A stretch of 64,000 bases of DNA from Thiodiazotropha sp040506705 (GCA_040506705.1 JBEVWG010000071.1:11215-75214), one strand, 5' to 3'. Positions 19,541 through 29,575 are shown, numbered from the stretch's first letter. Numbers and translations: made by a program. Notes: generated by a model from the letters alone, not told the origin.

Positions 19541-20383
19541 TTAGGCATGAGACAACTTAAGCGCTTGATTATATAGTTTATTTTTTTTCTCGCCGGTAAT
19601 CGCCACTGCCAAGGAAACGGCTTGTTTGAGCGGTAGTTCCGCTAATAATGTGATCAGCATTTGTTCTACATCCACTTCGACCCGTGTCTGGGATGCAACA
19701 CTCTCTCCAGCAATCAGAATGACAAACTCACCCTTTCTTTGATCCTCATCCTGTTGCAAAGTCTGTAAAATTGAATTCAGACTCCCCCTGATAAAAGTCT
19801 CATAAGTCTTCGTCAATTCCCGAGCAATCACAGCTTCCCTCTCTGAACCAAAAACAGACACCATGTCCGCCAGAGAATCAACCACTCGATGACTCGATTC
19901 ATAAAACACCAGGGTCGATCTTTCACGAACCAGATCCTGAAACCAGTTTTTTCGATGCGACTGGGTTCTAGGGGGAAAACCGGCGAATAGAAAACGATCT
20001 GTTGGCAGACCGGCTGCGGAGAGGGCCGATATCATGGCGCTCGCACCCGGTATCGGTACAATAGTGCCCCCTTCAGCAGCATAGGCCCTGACCAGAGGAA
20101 AGCCAGGATCACTGATCAACGGCGTACCCGCATCAGAGACCAGAGCAATTGACTCTCCCTCGGACAGTGCATCCAGCAGCGAGGTCAATTTTGCCTGTTC
20201 ATTGAACTGGTGCAAGGACCGCATCGGGGTATCGATGGCATAGTGACGTAACAGGGGACGAGTATGTCTGGTATCCTCTGCAGCAATGAAATCAACCTGC
20301 TTGAGGGTTTCGACCGCCCTTGGGGTCAGGTCATCAAGATTGCCGATTGGTGTTGCGACAACGTAAAGTACGCCCTTTGACAC
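19541..20383 (-). CDS. rsmI: 16S rRNA 2'-O-ribose C1402 methyltransferase RsmI
   Basis: A 280-residue SAM-dependent tetrapyrrole-methylase-fold enzyme. Family signatures are present: LYVVATPIGNLDDLTPRA (about residues 6-23), AAEDTRHTRPLL, VSDAGTPLISDPGFPLV and PIPGASAMISALSAAGLP. RsmI methylates the ribose of C1402 in 16S rRNA in the decoding centre. It is divergent from lpoA, the arrangement found in enterobacteria (yraL/yraM). Confidence 0.97.
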   Translation of the reverse strand: MSKGVLYVVATPIGNLDDLTPRAVETLKQVDFIAAEDTRHTRPLLRHYAIDTPMRSLHQFNEQAKLTSLLDALSEGESIALVSDAGTPLISDPGFPLVRAYAAEGGTIVPIPGASAMISALSAAGLPTDRFLFAGFPPRTQSHRKNWFQDLVRERSTLVFYESSHRVVDSLADMVSVFGSEREAVIARELTKTYETFIRGSLNSILQTLQQDEDQRKGEFVILIAGESVASQTRVEVDVEQMLITLLAELPLKQAVSLAVAITGEKKNKLYNQALKLSHA

Positions 20384-20584
20384 AGATCTTCCCGAGTGTG
20401 AGAAACTAGAATATAACCCAGCGAACCATATAGATTAGATTCAAAGGTAACAAGGCAGATGAGCAGGGAGGTTACCCTTGCCAATTAGCCAGGTCTTTAG
20501 ATTTGAGACCGTTCTTGAAGCCCTGAAAGCAATCTATTATGTTGCCGGGTTGATTATACCGAATCCTGCCACAGATACTGAGCT

Positions 20585-22576
20585 ATGCATATCATCCGTC
20601 ACATTGCCCTTTTACTGATCTTAACCCTACTGTTTCAGATGGGCTGTACCACGGTCACCAAACAGACGATACCTGAATCCCAGCAACTATCTTCTGAGCT
20701 GAGGCTGCAAATTGACTCATTTGTAGAATTTGGGGACTACACTGCTGCTGCAATGGCTTTGGAGGCTTATGCTGTTGAAAGTGACTCCCCACTGCGTGAA
20801 CAGCTGATGCTGGAGGCTGCAGAGTATTGGTTGAGGGCTGGCGAGCAGGAGCGCAGTCTACTGCTTGTAAAGCAGCTTCTCCCATCTGACAGTGATCCGG
20901 ATTTCAACTTAAAACTGAGAATGGTTCGTACTGAACTGGCGGTTTTACAGGGTGACATCGAACAAGCGCTGGATCTGATGCAACCAGAACCCAGCCCCGA
21001 TGCACCACTTGCATTACGGCAACACTACCATCGCAATATGGCCGAGATCTTTCGTCTATCCGGTAATCTGCTGGAGAGTGCCCGTGAGCTTGATGTGCTC
21101 GATAAACTCTTCGAAGATGACCTGGAGCAGCGTCAGGCAGTACAGGAGTTACTGGTTCAGACCCTGTCTACCATGACCGATACCGCACTGACCCTGCTGC
21201 AACCTCAACCACCAGCCACCCTGATAGGCTGGATGGAACTGGCAAAAGTCATCAAAGAGCAGACGCCAGATCCGGAAGTACTGAGCAATAGTCTGGCCGG
21301 TTGGCGTGAGCGCTTTCCCGAACATCCGGCTCTGCAGACCCTGCTTGCAGGTTACCTGGAGCTACAGGGACTCAGCCCAGACGACCATATCGCCATCATA
21401 CTGCCGCACAGTGGCCCCTACGCCAAAGTCGCGGCTGCTGTACGGGATGGCTTAATGGCGGCTTGGTATCAGCAGCCATCGGAATATCGCCCGAAGCTGC
21501 AATTCTATGACAGCAGTGAACTGCAAAGCACACTCAATATCTATCAACAAGCCATCCTGGGTGGTGCTCAGATGATTGTCGGCCCGCTGAATAAAGATGC
21601 GGTGAAGATGCTCTCCAATCTCGAGTTACTGGACATCCCCATACTGGCCCTCAATCAGATTGAGGAGAGCAGCTACGAGATCAACCCCAATCTATTTCAA
21701 TTCGGCCTCGCACCAGAGGATGAAGCCGATCAGATTGCTGAGAGGGCCTGGCTCGAAGGACATAGGACAGCGCTCATTCTGACCCCGTCAAACAATTGGG
21801 GCAGCCGCCTCGAGAACAGCTTCCGTCTGCGCTGGGAAACCCTGGGGGGAGAGATAGTCGAAAGCCAGAGATACGACCCACAGGAAAACGATTTCTCTAT
21901 ACCGATTCGTATGCTGCTCAACATCAATGAAAGCCAAGCCCGTATACGTGCTGTGTCCAATATGCTTGCCAGAAAACTGGAGACAGAACCCCGTACTCGA
22001 GAGGATGCAGACTTTATCTTTTTAGCCGCTCGTCCGCAGAAAGCCAGACAGATAAGACCACAGCTTAAGTTTTTTCGCGCCGGTAACCTGCCCATTATGG
22101 CCACCTCTCATATCTACACCGGCGTTGAACAGCCCGATCTCGATCGCGACCTGGGCAAGATCAGTTTTGTCGATACCCCCTGGCTGCTCGAAGAGAGTCA
22201 TGGAGGCGCCCTCTCCCGCAAACGTCTTGAACAGTTGATTCCCGGTGTCAGAGGTCGCTATGCCAGACTCTATGCGATGGGTATCGACAGTTACAATCTG
22301 CTTTCACAGCTGCAATCCATGCAGCAGCAACCCGGCAAGTTGTTCAATGGTCAAAGCGGCACAATCTATCTGGATAAGAATAACCGTCTTCACCGGCTCT
22401 TGGCATGGGCCGATATGGAACAGGGAAAAGCTCGCATCAGTGGCTATGCACCCCGTATTCAGATGCCGATGAATACCATATCATTGGATGATGATATGGA
22501 CGACCCTGAGCCGATCAACCCTGAACTGCCACCAGTATCAGATCATGATCTGTCTCAACCAGCCCAGGTCAGATGA
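20585..22576 (+). CDS. lpoA: Penicillin-binding protein activator LpoA
   Basis: A 663-residue outer-membrane lipoprotein. The signal peptide ends in the lipobox LFQMGC (Cys about residue 21). The N-terminal part is a helical TPR-like domain (about residues 30-270), and the C-terminal part (about residues 275-600) is a periplasmic-binding-protein fold starting at IAIILPHSGPYAKVAAAVRDG. This two-domain layout is that of LpoA, which spans the periplasm to activate the peptidoglycan synthase PBP1A. The downstream genes yraN, diaA and dolP repeat the E. coli order. Confidence 0.93.
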   Translation: MHIIRHIALLLILTLLFQMGCTTVTKQTIPESQQLSSELRLQIDSFVEFGDYTAAAMALEAYAVESDSPLREQLMLEAAEYWLRAGEQERSLLLVKQLLPSDSDPDFNLKLRMVRTELAVLQGDIEQALDLMQPEPSPDAPLALRQHYHRNMAEIFRLSGNLLESARELDVLDKLFEDDLEQRQAVQELLVQTLSTMTDTALTLLQPQPPATLIGWMELAKVIKEQTPDPEVLSNSLAGWRERFPEHPALQTLLAGYLELQGLSPDDHIAIILPHSGPYAKVAAAVRDGLMAAWYQQPSEYRPKLQFYDSSELQSTLNIYQQAILGGAQMIVGPLNKDAVKMLSNLELLDIPILALNQIEESSYEINPNLFQFGLAPEDEADQIAERAWLEGHRTALILTPSNNWGSRLENSFRLRWETLGGEIVESQRYDPQENDFSIPIRMLLNINESQARIRAVSNMLARKLETEPRTREDADFIFLAARPQKARQIRPQLKFFRAGNLPIMATSHIYTGVEQPDLDRDLGKISFVDTPWLLEESHGGALSRKRLEQLIPGVRGRYARLYAMGIDSYNLLSQLQSMQQQPGKLFNGQSGTIYLDKNNRLHRLLAWADMEQGKARISGYAPRIQMPMNTISLDDDMDDPEPINPELPPVSDHDLSQPAQVR

Positions 22577-22935
22577 AAGCTGATCATCTCCAGCAAGGTG
22601 ACAGGGCTGAACAGCAAGCACTTGACTACTTGAGCCGTCATGGACTCAAGCTGGTAACGCGCAACTTTCGCTGTAAGTCAGGAGAGATTGACCTCATCAT
22701 GCAGGAACGGGAGACGCTGGTATTTGTAGAAGTACGTTATCGCCAATCGAAAGATTTTGGTTCAGCTTTGGAAAGTGTTACCACAAGCAAGCAACGCAAA
22801 CTTCTGGCTGCAGCCAACCTCTATTTACAAAAGATGCAAAACGATCAACCCTGCCGATTTGATGTGGTCGCCCTGCACGGTTCCGGCAAACCCCGTTTGA
22901 CCTGGATTAAAGATGCCATCCAAAGTAGTTGGTGA
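22573..22935 (+). CDS. yraN: UPF0102 family protein YraN
   Basis: A 120-residue protein with a nuclease-like fold of the UPF0102 family. The diagnostic region is GEIDLIMQERETLVFVEVRYR (quoted in part; about residues 37-57), where the Asp and Glu positions match the restriction-endonuclease-like core, together with NFRCKSGE. The ATG overlaps the stop of lpoA (ATGA). The function is unknown; the fold suggests DNA or RNA handling. Confidence 0.94.
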   Translation: MKADHLQQGDRAEQQALDYLSRHGLKLVTRNFRCKSGEIDLIMQERETLVFVEVRYRQSKDFGSALESVTTSKQRKLLAAANLYLQKMQNDQPCRFDVVALHGSGKPRLTWIKDAIQSSW

Positions 22936-23032
22936 TCTACATTAAAGTTATTCTATATTAGGGCCTGTTAACACTAAATGAAACACGATCAAATCAACTC
23001 TTACCAGAACCATCACAAGGCGATGTAATACG

Positions 23033-23620
23033 ATGCAAGACCAAGAACGCATCCAGACCCTTTTTAATCAGAGCATTCAGACTAAGATCGAGGCACTGCC
23101 TCTTTTGACTCAACCTATCTCAGATGGAGCAAGGCTGATATTCGACCGACTGCTTGAAGGCAATAAGGTCTTGAGTTGTGGTAATGGCGGCTCAGCCGGA
23201 GACGCCCAACACTTCTCATCGGAAATGCTCAACCGCTATGAACGCGAAAGACCTGGATTGCCAGCCATCGCCTTGACCACCGATAGCTCAACTGTGACCT
23301 CAATCAGTAATGACTACGATTTTTCTTTGATCTTTTCCCGACAGATCGAAGCGCTGGGACAACCCAATGACCTGCTATTGGCGATCTCTACCAGTGGCAA
23401 TTCGAGTAATGTCAATCATGCTGTACAATCAGCACACGAACGCGAAATGGCGGTAGTGGCCCTGACCGGTAAAGATGGCGGCGAACTGGCGAAACTCCTG
23501 GCACCCGGGGATGTCGAAATTCGGGTTCCAGCGAATGTTACGGCTCGTATTCAGGAGACACACCTGTTGATTATTCACTGTTTGTGCGACCTGGTAGACC
23601 AACAACTGCTGGGTAGTTAA
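23033..23620 (+). CDS. diaA: SIS-domain protein, DiaA/GmhA family
   Basis: A 195-residue SIS-domain protein. The phosphosugar-binding loops NGGSAGDAQHFSSE (about residues 56-69) and STSGNSSNV are clear. The family includes phosphoheptose isomerase GmhA and DiaA, the DnaA-binding initiator-associating protein. The position between yraN and dolP is that of E. coli diaA, which favours DiaA, but isomerase activity cannot be excluded from the sequence. Starts with ATG at 23033 preceded by AAGGCG. Confidence 0.9.
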   Translation: MQDQERIQTLFNQSIQTKIEALPLLTQPISDGARLIFDRLLEGNKVLSCGNGGSAGDAQHFSSEMLNRYERERPGLPAIALTTDSSTVTSISNDYDFSLIFSRQIEALGQPNDLLLAISTSGNSSNVNHAVQSAHEREMAVVALTGKDGGELAKLLAPGDVEIRVPANVTARIQETHLLIIHCLCDLVDQQLLGS

Positions 23621-23729
23621 ACCTAAAAAAATCAGTTGCACACAACTGTCTCGACATTTGATTTAAAAAAAACAGTAATCTTTGGACATATGCCTCACCA
23701 CACGATCTCGATAACCATCAGAGGAAACT

Positions 23730-24311
23730 ATGCAGATTAAAATTTCCACCGTTTTCTATCTTTTACTCACCGCAATAACCCTGCAAGGTTGCGCTGCTGT
23801 CATTGTTGGAGGCGCTGCGGCCACCGCATCTATCGTGCACGACAGACGCACCACTGGGGCCATTGTTGAAGATCAGAGCATTGAGCTGAAAACCTATGAT
23901 CTGCTGAAGAAAGACCCTCAGTTCGAAAAGCAGAGCAATATCTCAGTCACCAGCTACAACATGGTAGTGCTACTGACCGGACAGGCAGCAAATGACAACT
24001 TGCGCCGCAAGGCCGAACAGATGGCAATGGGTGTGGAAAAAGTGCGCCGAGTGGTCAATGAAATAGAGATTGGCAGTACTTCATCCATTGGCGAAGACAG
24101 TCGTGATGTTGCCATTACCTCTGAGGTCAAATTAAAGCTGACTGGCATCGACATTCCGGACTTTGACCCACTCAGAGTCAAGGTGGTGACTGAACGGGGC
24201 ACAGTATTTTTGCTTGGATTAATCACTAAAAAAGAGGGTGATGCGGTTACCAATGTAGTACGTCATATCAGTGGTGTACGTCGCGTAGTACGTGTCTTCG
24301 AGTACATCTGA
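23730..24311 (+). CDS. dolP: Outer-membrane lipoprotein with two BON domains, DolP/YraP
   Basis: A 193-residue lipoprotein. The signal peptide ends in the lipobox TLQGC (Cys about residue 22), and two BON domains follow (about residues 45-115 and 125-193), each with the pattern VxxxNxxVxLTG or GTVFLLG. DolP keeps the outer membrane intact and localises to the division site. The start has GAGGAAAC upstream. The 3' end overlaps the start of the next gene by about 20 bases. Confidence 0.93.
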   Translation: MQIKISTVFYLLLTAITLQGCAAVIVGGAAATASIVHDRRTTGAIVEDQSIELKTYDLLKKDPQFEKQSNISVTSYNMVVLLTGQAANDNLRRKAEQMAMGVEKVRRVVNEIEIGSTSSIGEDSRDVAITSEVKLKLTGIDIPDFDPLRVKVVTERGTVFLLGLITKKEGDAVTNVVRHISGVRRVVRVFEYI

Positions 24312-25710
24312 ATTGGCAGGCCATCTTAATCAGGATCTGATCCGCCAGTTCAGGAAGATTGCCGGCAACGAAGGTGTCTTTACCGATCCTGCGGATTGTC
24401 TGCCTTATGGTTATGACAACAGCAGACTCCAGGCGACACCTGCTGGTGTGGTGTTTGCGGAACGACATGACCAGGTAGAGGCTGTGGTGCGGCTCTGCTA
24501 TGAACATAACATCCCGCTGATCAGTCGAGGCAAAGGCACAGGCACAACCGGGGCCACTGTCCCTCAACAGGGAGGCGTGGTGCTCTCCTTGGAGCGTATG
24601 AACAAGATCCTCGAGATCGACACAGACAACCGCTTAGTCAGAGTTGAGCCTGGGGTAACAAACAAAGCACTGCAAACAGCAATTAAAGATAAGGGTTTTT
24701 TCTGGCCGCCTGACCCTACCAGTGCCGCAGTCTGTACCATTGGTGGAAATCTTGCCTACAACTCTGCTGGGCCCCGCGCCGTCAAATATGGCACTCCCAG
24801 AGACAGCACTTTGGGGCTGAAGGCAGTTACCGGTAGTGGTGAGACAATCTATACCGGGGTTAATACAACCAAGGGAGTCGTCGGTTACGACCTCACAAGG
24901 TTGCTGATTGGATCAGAAGGCACCCTGGCCGTCATAACCGAAGCTCGACTAAAACTAACGCCACTGGCAGAGACAAAACGTACCCTGCAGGCCAGCTATC
25001 GTGACATCCATGCCGCAGCAAGAGCAGTTTCGGCCATCATGGGACAATCGGTGACCCCTTGCGCCCTGGAATTTATGGACAAAGCTGCCTTGGAGATGGT
25101 TAGAGAGTTCTCTGATCTGCAACTCGACCCCTCGGTTGGGGCACTGTTGATGATTGAAGTGGATGGTGCAGAACACTGTATTGGTGAAGAGACTGCAGTG
25201 GTGGCCAAGGCTGCAAATGTCCCGGGACTGCTCGATATACATACTGCAGAGACCCAGGAGGAGGTCACCCGTCTGTGGAAAACCCGTAAGGCGCTCTCTC
25301 CTGCACTACGCAACATTGCCCCTAAAAAGATAAACGAAGATGTCGTGGTGCCTGTCTCCCGCATGCCAGAGTTAATCGAATCCCTGGAAAAGCTATCTCA
25401 GGAGACAGGGATTACGATCGTCAATTTCGGCCACGCCGGAAATGGCAACATCCATGTCAACCTGTTACTCGACCCGGATGATCCACAACAGCTGGCAGCT
25501 GGTGAGCGCTGTCTGGCAGCACTATTTGAGCTGGTATTGAAACTCGGCGGAACACTATCGGGTGAACATGGTATCGGTGTCGTGAAGCGGCAATTCGTGG
25601 ATCAAGAGATCAATCCAGTCGAACTCAATCTGATGAGAGCAATCAAGCGTCAGTTTGATCCCCATCAAATCCTCAATCCAGGCATTCTCTTTCCAGACGA
25701 ATCGAACTGA
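24292..25710 (+). CDS. FAD-linked oxidase, glycolate/D-lactate dehydrogenase family (GlcD-like)
   Basis: A 472-residue FAD-binding (PCMH-type) oxidoreductase. The FAD-binding part includes RGKGTGTTGATVPQQGGVVL (about residues 80-99) and TIGGNLAYNSAGPRAVKYG (about residues 144-162). The C-terminal FAD-oxidase domain ends with FGHAGNGNIHVNLL and GEHGIGVVKRQF, which carry the conserved His and Glu. Substrate may be glycolate, D-lactate or another 2-hydroxy acid. In an organism with RuBisCO, glycolate clearing after oxygenation is a plausible role, but no glcE/glcF neighbours are present. The GTG start at 24292 lacks a strong ribosome binding site. Confidence 0.85.
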   Translation: MSSSTSELAGHLNQDLIRQFRKIAGNEGVFTDPADCLPYGYDNSRLQATPAGVVFAERHDQVEAVVRLCYEHNIPLISRGKGTGTTGATVPQQGGVVLSLERMNKILEIDTDNRLVRVEPGVTNKALQTAIKDKGFFWPPDPTSAAVCTIGGNLAYNSAGPRAVKYGTPRDSTLGLKAVTGSGETIYTGVNTTKGVVGYDLTRLLIGSEGTLAVITEARLKLTPLAETKRTLQASYRDIHAAARAVSAIMGQSVTPCALEFMDKAALEMVREFSDLQLDPSVGALLMIEVDGAEHCIGEETAVVAKAANVPGLLDIHTAETQEEVTRLWKTRKALSPALRNIAPKKINEDVVVPVSRMPELIESLEKLSQETGITIVNFGHAGNGNIHVNLLLDPDDPQQLAAGERCLAALFELVLKLGGTLSGEHGIGVVKRQFVDQEINPVELNLMRAIKRQFDPHQILNPGILFPDESN

Positions 25711-25760
25711 CAGGCCTTCTATTCAACTTCAAGAATCAGCAAAAGCCTGACCTCTCTGTC

Positions 25761-25794
25761 AAAAAAAAACACCCTCCATCATGGATGGAGAGTG
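25761..25794 (-). terminator. Rho-independent terminator of a minus-strand transcript
   Basis: CACCCTCCATC (25770-25780) pairs with GATGGAGAGTG (25784-25794) around ATG, with one mismatched pair, and nine A residues lie on the left (25761-25769). Read on the minus strand this is a stem followed by nine U, a textbook terminator. It does not suit the plus-strand glcD-like gene and implies a minus-strand transcript starting to its right. Confidence 0.8.
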
Positions 25795-25902
25795 CTACCC
25801 AAATGAGAGGTTGAGCAGTAGAAGAAACTGATCGCCTCACAATCTTTTAACTGAAAACAGTGTGGTCTATTGATCACCTAACCAATGATTTCCAACACCA
25901 CA

Positions 25903-26061
25903 CTAGCCACGCTCGAACCTTATACTTTGATCGACTTGCACCCATGATAGGACCGTCTTAGCCCCTGGCCCATGTGAGAACCGAGTGGTATCCAGGCATA
26001 GAGGGGCTGAAAAGATACCGATTAATAAGCCGATTGTGATGACGAAACCTTTTTGCCACAT
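25903..26061 (-). CDS. Possible small membrane or exported protein (52 residues)
   Basis: An ATG at 26061 preceded by GGGAGAGCAGAGG starts a 52-residue frame with one hydrophobic helix (FVITIGLLIGIFSAPLCL, about residues 6-23), compatible with a membrane anchor or signal peptide. The frame remains open upstream, but this start is the one with a ribosome binding site. A minus-strand terminator lies 110 bases downstream (25761-25794), which supports transcription. No family is recognised. A non-coding RNA in the same place is the alternative. Confidence 0.35.
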   Translation of the reverse strand: MWQKGFVITIGLLIGIFSAPLCLDTTRFSHGPGAKTVLSWVQVDQSIRFERG

Positions 26062-26417
26062 CCTCTGCTCTCCCTTACTGGTATAAGAGGCCGTAAGTTG
26101 ATGGTTATTAGAATAAGGATTACCGGCTGGCAGCGCAGTGAAATATTCACTATTCAGATATGACTTTTTTCCAAATCCTTTCAAAGCTGGACATGGATTG
26201 GAGGGAAATCCCGGTGTGCCGGGCAAGGCATTGTTCGCAGTGAATGGCTATTGCCTGAACAAGAACGACAACGCAGTATGATATGACGAGAACTCGCCTT
26301 ACTAATAATCGGCAAAAGCGGATCTAACGCTTATATGCCCCATTCCCCTATTGCTCATTCGAAGCACAAGTAACGCTCAATAGGCAGGATTGAAAAGAGC
26401 GTGGTTATAGCAACTAT
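26062..26417. other. Intergenic region, nothing identified
   Basis: Between the small minus-strand frame and the Crp-type gene I see no further gene, repeat or RNA. The promoter of the small transcript ending at 25761 should lie here. Confidence 0.4.
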
Positions 26418-27113
26418 TCAATAACGGGCAGGTAGCTGCTTATTTATCACATATTGATTGTGGCTGGAGCTGATATAGCCGCCTTTGACCAGGTCTTTAA
26501 AAATACGACAAACCATTTCTCGAGAAGCACCAATTCGATTCGCCAACTCCTGCTGAGTGACATGCCCTTCTATCACCAACTGGCCATCCCGCTCCTCAGC
26601 AAGACTCAACAAGGTTTTACTGAGTCGCCCATATACATCAGAGAGAGCAAGGCTCTTCACCTCATCGGTCAGTGCCCTCACCCTGCCCACCATATCCTTC
26701 AGCAGGTGGATACAGATATTGGGATTGCTCTGCAATACCTGGTGAAAGGCCTGTTTAGACATAATGGCCATGGTTGATTTGACGGTTGTCATGATTGATG
26801 CAGATCTCTTATAGTCATCAATCAGCGATAATTCGCCGAAATATTCACCCTCATCCTGATAATTGATGATGGCCTCTTTGCCGTTTTCATCGTTGAGATA
26901 GACTTTGACCTTGCCACTCAGAATTACATACAAGGAATCGCTGTTATCACCTTCGGAGAGAATAATTGTATTTCGGGGATAGGTTCTTCGGACCATGCGC
27001 TGCTCAATTAGCGCAAGATCACTGGGATTCATGCCGGCGAATATGGAGACGTTTTCAATCATGGTGTTAATTACCCTATAAGCGTTAGCCTGTTGCAGAG
27101 GATTAATCTCCAT
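26418..27113 (-). CDS. Crp/Fnr-family transcriptional regulator, probably cAMP-binding
   Basis: A 231-residue Crp-type regulator. The cyclic-nucleotide domain (about residues 25-140) contains GEYFGELSLIDDYKRSASI, which keeps the Gly-Glu and Arg-Ser of the cAMP phosphate-binding cassette. The C-terminal helix-turn-helix reads TQQELANRIGASREMVCRIF (about residues 189-208). No iron-sulfur cysteine set of the Fnr type is seen. I chose the ATG at 27113, which has GCGAGG upstream; the frame continues to an ATG at 27194. It is divergent from an adenylate cyclase, which supports cAMP as ligand. Confidence 0.9.
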   Translation of the reverse strand: MEINPLQQANAYRVINTMIENVSIFAGMNPSDLALIEQRMVRRTYPRNTIILSEGDNSDSLYVILSGKVKVYLNDENGKEAIINYQDEGEYFGELSLIDDYKRSASIMTTVKSTMAIMSKQAFHQVLQSNPNICIHLLKDMVGRVRALTDEVKSLALSDVYGRLSKTLLSLAEERDGQLVIEGHVTQQELANRIGASREMVCRIFKDLVKGGYISSSHNQYVINKQLPARY

Positions 27114-27430
27114 AAACCCTCGCCATAAAATCACACAACCTGAATAGGCGGTATCATTCTCCCTTCCCGCCTTCATGTTGTACACTGTGAACAATCAAAT
27201 TGAAGGAGCGCTAACAACCCGGCACCTTAATAGACCAAGTTCAGGCACTCAAGCCTGTCCTTGATCAACCACTTACCTAAAAACCACCATGTTCATAAAC
27301 TATATGAGTCTGGTCTTATTTTCAGGCACTTGTTTTAAAACTGTAACAGAAAAATTCACATTCTACAGTGGTGATATTTAACTGTTATGAACAGTAGTGA
27401 TCCTTTTCTCACTTATCTCGCACGGTCATT

Positions 27431-29575
27431 GTGGAAAAATATCAGTTCAGATCAGCGCTAATACTGGGATTATCGATTGGAATTTTGGGTGCACTAATCA
27501 GTTTGCTACCGATTGGCGCCACTTGGGAGGAAGATTTCGGTCTGGGCTTGCTTTTCAAGTTACGCGGCCAGCGTCCAGCCCCCCAGAATACTGAAATCAT
27601 CTCCATCAACGGCGAGACAGCCGCACAACTTGGTCTGGGTGAAGAGATACCGGAGTGGCCCCGCACTCTGCATGCAGAGCTGATTAACAAGCTTAATCAG
27701 GCAGGGGTAAATCTCATCGTATATGACATCTTCTTCAAGAGACCCAGAGACGCCAAAGCTGATAATCTGCTGGCACGCACGATTCGAGAGAGTGGCAATG
27801 TGATGCTCGTCTCCTATATGCAGCAGGAGCAGTTGAAAACCGGTGATGATATTCTCTATGTTGAACGGCTGATTCCCCCGGTAGGGATACTGGCAGATGC
27901 AGCCCTCGATCTCGCCCCATTCGTACTCCCCAAGGTACCAGTCAAAGTCAGTCGCTTCTGGATCTTCAGCGGCGAACAGCAATATTTCTCTCTGCCAACT
28001 GCAGCACTCCTGCATTTAGCTGATCCAGATGGCAGAAGAGTGCAACAGTTGATCACGAACTCTGGTGCTGAATTCCCACCTGGATTGGATAGAGAGGGGA
28101 TCTCTCAGCTCTTGCGTAATAACCAGGAACTGCTCGATTCAATGCTGGATACATTACAAAATCATTCCAAACAGCGGATGCAAGAAGATCAGTTCCAATA
28201 CCTGGAGGCTGCCCTCGACTTACACCATGGCTCAATCTATCCCTATCTCAATTTTTATGGGCCTCCCGGTACTATCAAGACCCATCCAATCCAGGAGGTT
28301 CTCGCTGCATCTCCTGAATCATTATCCCAGTTTCAAGGTAAGACAATTTTCATCGGTTATGCCGGCGCCTACCAACCAAAACAGAAAGATGGATTCTATA
28401 CCGTCTTTTCACAGCCCAACGGATTGGACATCAGTGGTGTTGAAATCGCAGCTACCGCTTTTTCCAACCTACTTTATCGGGAAACCCTCTCACCGCTTGC
28501 CTATGGATGGGTGATTGTTCTATTGACCGGTTTCGGCATCGCTATCACCCTGCTGTTTCGTCTGCTGCCTGGTCTCGCGGGCATTGTCAGCGGCTTGGTG
28601 ATAGGTGCGGTTTATTTCACTTCCGTCTATCTGCTATTCAAACAGTTCAACCTGTGGTTACCCTGGTTTATACCTCTGCTACTGCAAATTCCATTTGCTT
28701 TGATTATCAGTTTGATTCTGCACTATCAACAGATGCGAACCAGCAGAGAGCAGCTTCGCCATCTGTTCGGTTACTACCTGCCAGGAGACGTCATAGATCG
28801 CCTGGCTCGTGACAACAGACAACCGGCAGGCCAGATTGAATCAGCCTATGGCGTCTGTCTTGCCTCTGATGCACAAAACTACACAGCGATGGCAGAAAAG
28901 ATGGAGCCGGAGGCGTTGCAAACTTATTTGAATCACTACTTCAAGATCCTCTTCTCGCCGGTCAGATCCCATAATGGAATCGTTTCTGATGTGGTCGGTG
29001 ATGCAATGTTGGCGATCTGGCCGTCAACCCAGGCAAAGCACAACATGCAGCAGATGGCCTGCGAAGCCGCACTTGAGATCGGCGAAGGCATTAAAAATTC
29101 CGATCTTGAACCGAAGCTTATTACACGTATCGGATTGCACTCTGGTGAACTGGTAATGAGCCATGTCGGCGCTATCGACCACTTCGAATACAGGGCTGTG
29201 GGGGATATGGTCAACACCACTTCACGCATCGAAAACCTCAACAAATTACTCGGTACCCAAGTCGCGGCATCAGAAGACTTTGTAAAAGAGTTACAGGGTA
29301 TAGAGACCCGGGAGTTAGGCAAATTCACTGTTTCCGGCAAACAGCATCCAATCACACTCTACGAAATTGCAGCCAGAACAGAGCAAGCGAGTGATGAACT
29401 GCTCAGACTCCATGAAGAATTCGCAGAAGCCCTGGTAGAGTGGCAAGATGGCAGCAGAACCATTGCCTATGAGAAATTTCAACAGCTCGCGAAAGAGTAC
29501 CCCGATGATGGCCCAACGCACTACTACATAAAGCAGTTTCATGAGCGTCGGAGCACCCACAGGAGCTCACTCTAG
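27431..29575 (+). CDS. Class III adenylate cyclase with CHASE2 sensor domain
   Basis: A 714-residue membrane receptor cyclase. A first transmembrane helix (about residues 9-28) is followed by an extracytoplasmic CHASE2 domain (about 30-345), three transmembrane helices (about 355-430) and a cytoplasmic class III cyclase domain (about 470-650). The two metal-binding aspartates are in ASDAQNYTAMAE and SDVVGDAMLAIWP, and the catalytic Asn and Arg in GDMVNTTSRIE, so the cyclase looks active. Short TPR-like sequence ends the protein. It starts with GTG and is divergent from a Crp-type gene. CHASE2 cyclases often lie next to FecR-domain genes, as here. Confidence 0.92.
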   Translation: MEKYQFRSALILGLSIGILGALISLLPIGATWEEDFGLGLLFKLRGQRPAPQNTEIISINGETAAQLGLGEEIPEWPRTLHAELINKLNQAGVNLIVYDIFFKRPRDAKADNLLARTIRESGNVMLVSYMQQEQLKTGDDILYVERLIPPVGILADAALDLAPFVLPKVPVKVSRFWIFSGEQQYFSLPTAALLHLADPDGRRVQQLITNSGAEFPPGLDREGISQLLRNNQELLDSMLDTLQNHSKQRMQEDQFQYLEAALDLHHGSIYPYLNFYGPPGTIKTHPIQEVLAASPESLSQFQGKTIFIGYAGAYQPKQKDGFYTVFSQPNGLDISGVEIAATAFSNLLYRETLSPLAYGWVIVLLTGFGIAITLLFRLLPGLAGIVSGLVIGAVYFTSVYLLFKQFNLWLPWFIPLLLQIPFALIISLILHYQQMRTSREQLRHLFGYYLPGDVIDRLARDNRQPAGQIESAYGVCLASDAQNYTAMAEKMEPEALQTYLNHYFKILFSPVRSHNGIVSDVVGDAMLAIWPSTQAKHNMQQMACEAALEIGEGIKNSDLEPKLITRIGLHSGELVMSHVGAIDHFEYRAVGDMVNTTSRIENLNKLLGTQVAASEDFVKELQGIETRELGKFTVSGKQHPITLYEIAARTEQASDELLRLHEEFAEALVEWQDGSRTIAYEKFQQLAKEYPDDGPTHYYIKQFHERRSTHRSSL

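Noticed and set aside
26062..26226. Longer version (107 residues) of the small minus-strand frame
   Set aside because: The added N-terminal part has no ribosome binding site and puts a hydrophilic stretch ahead of what looks like a signal or anchor helix.
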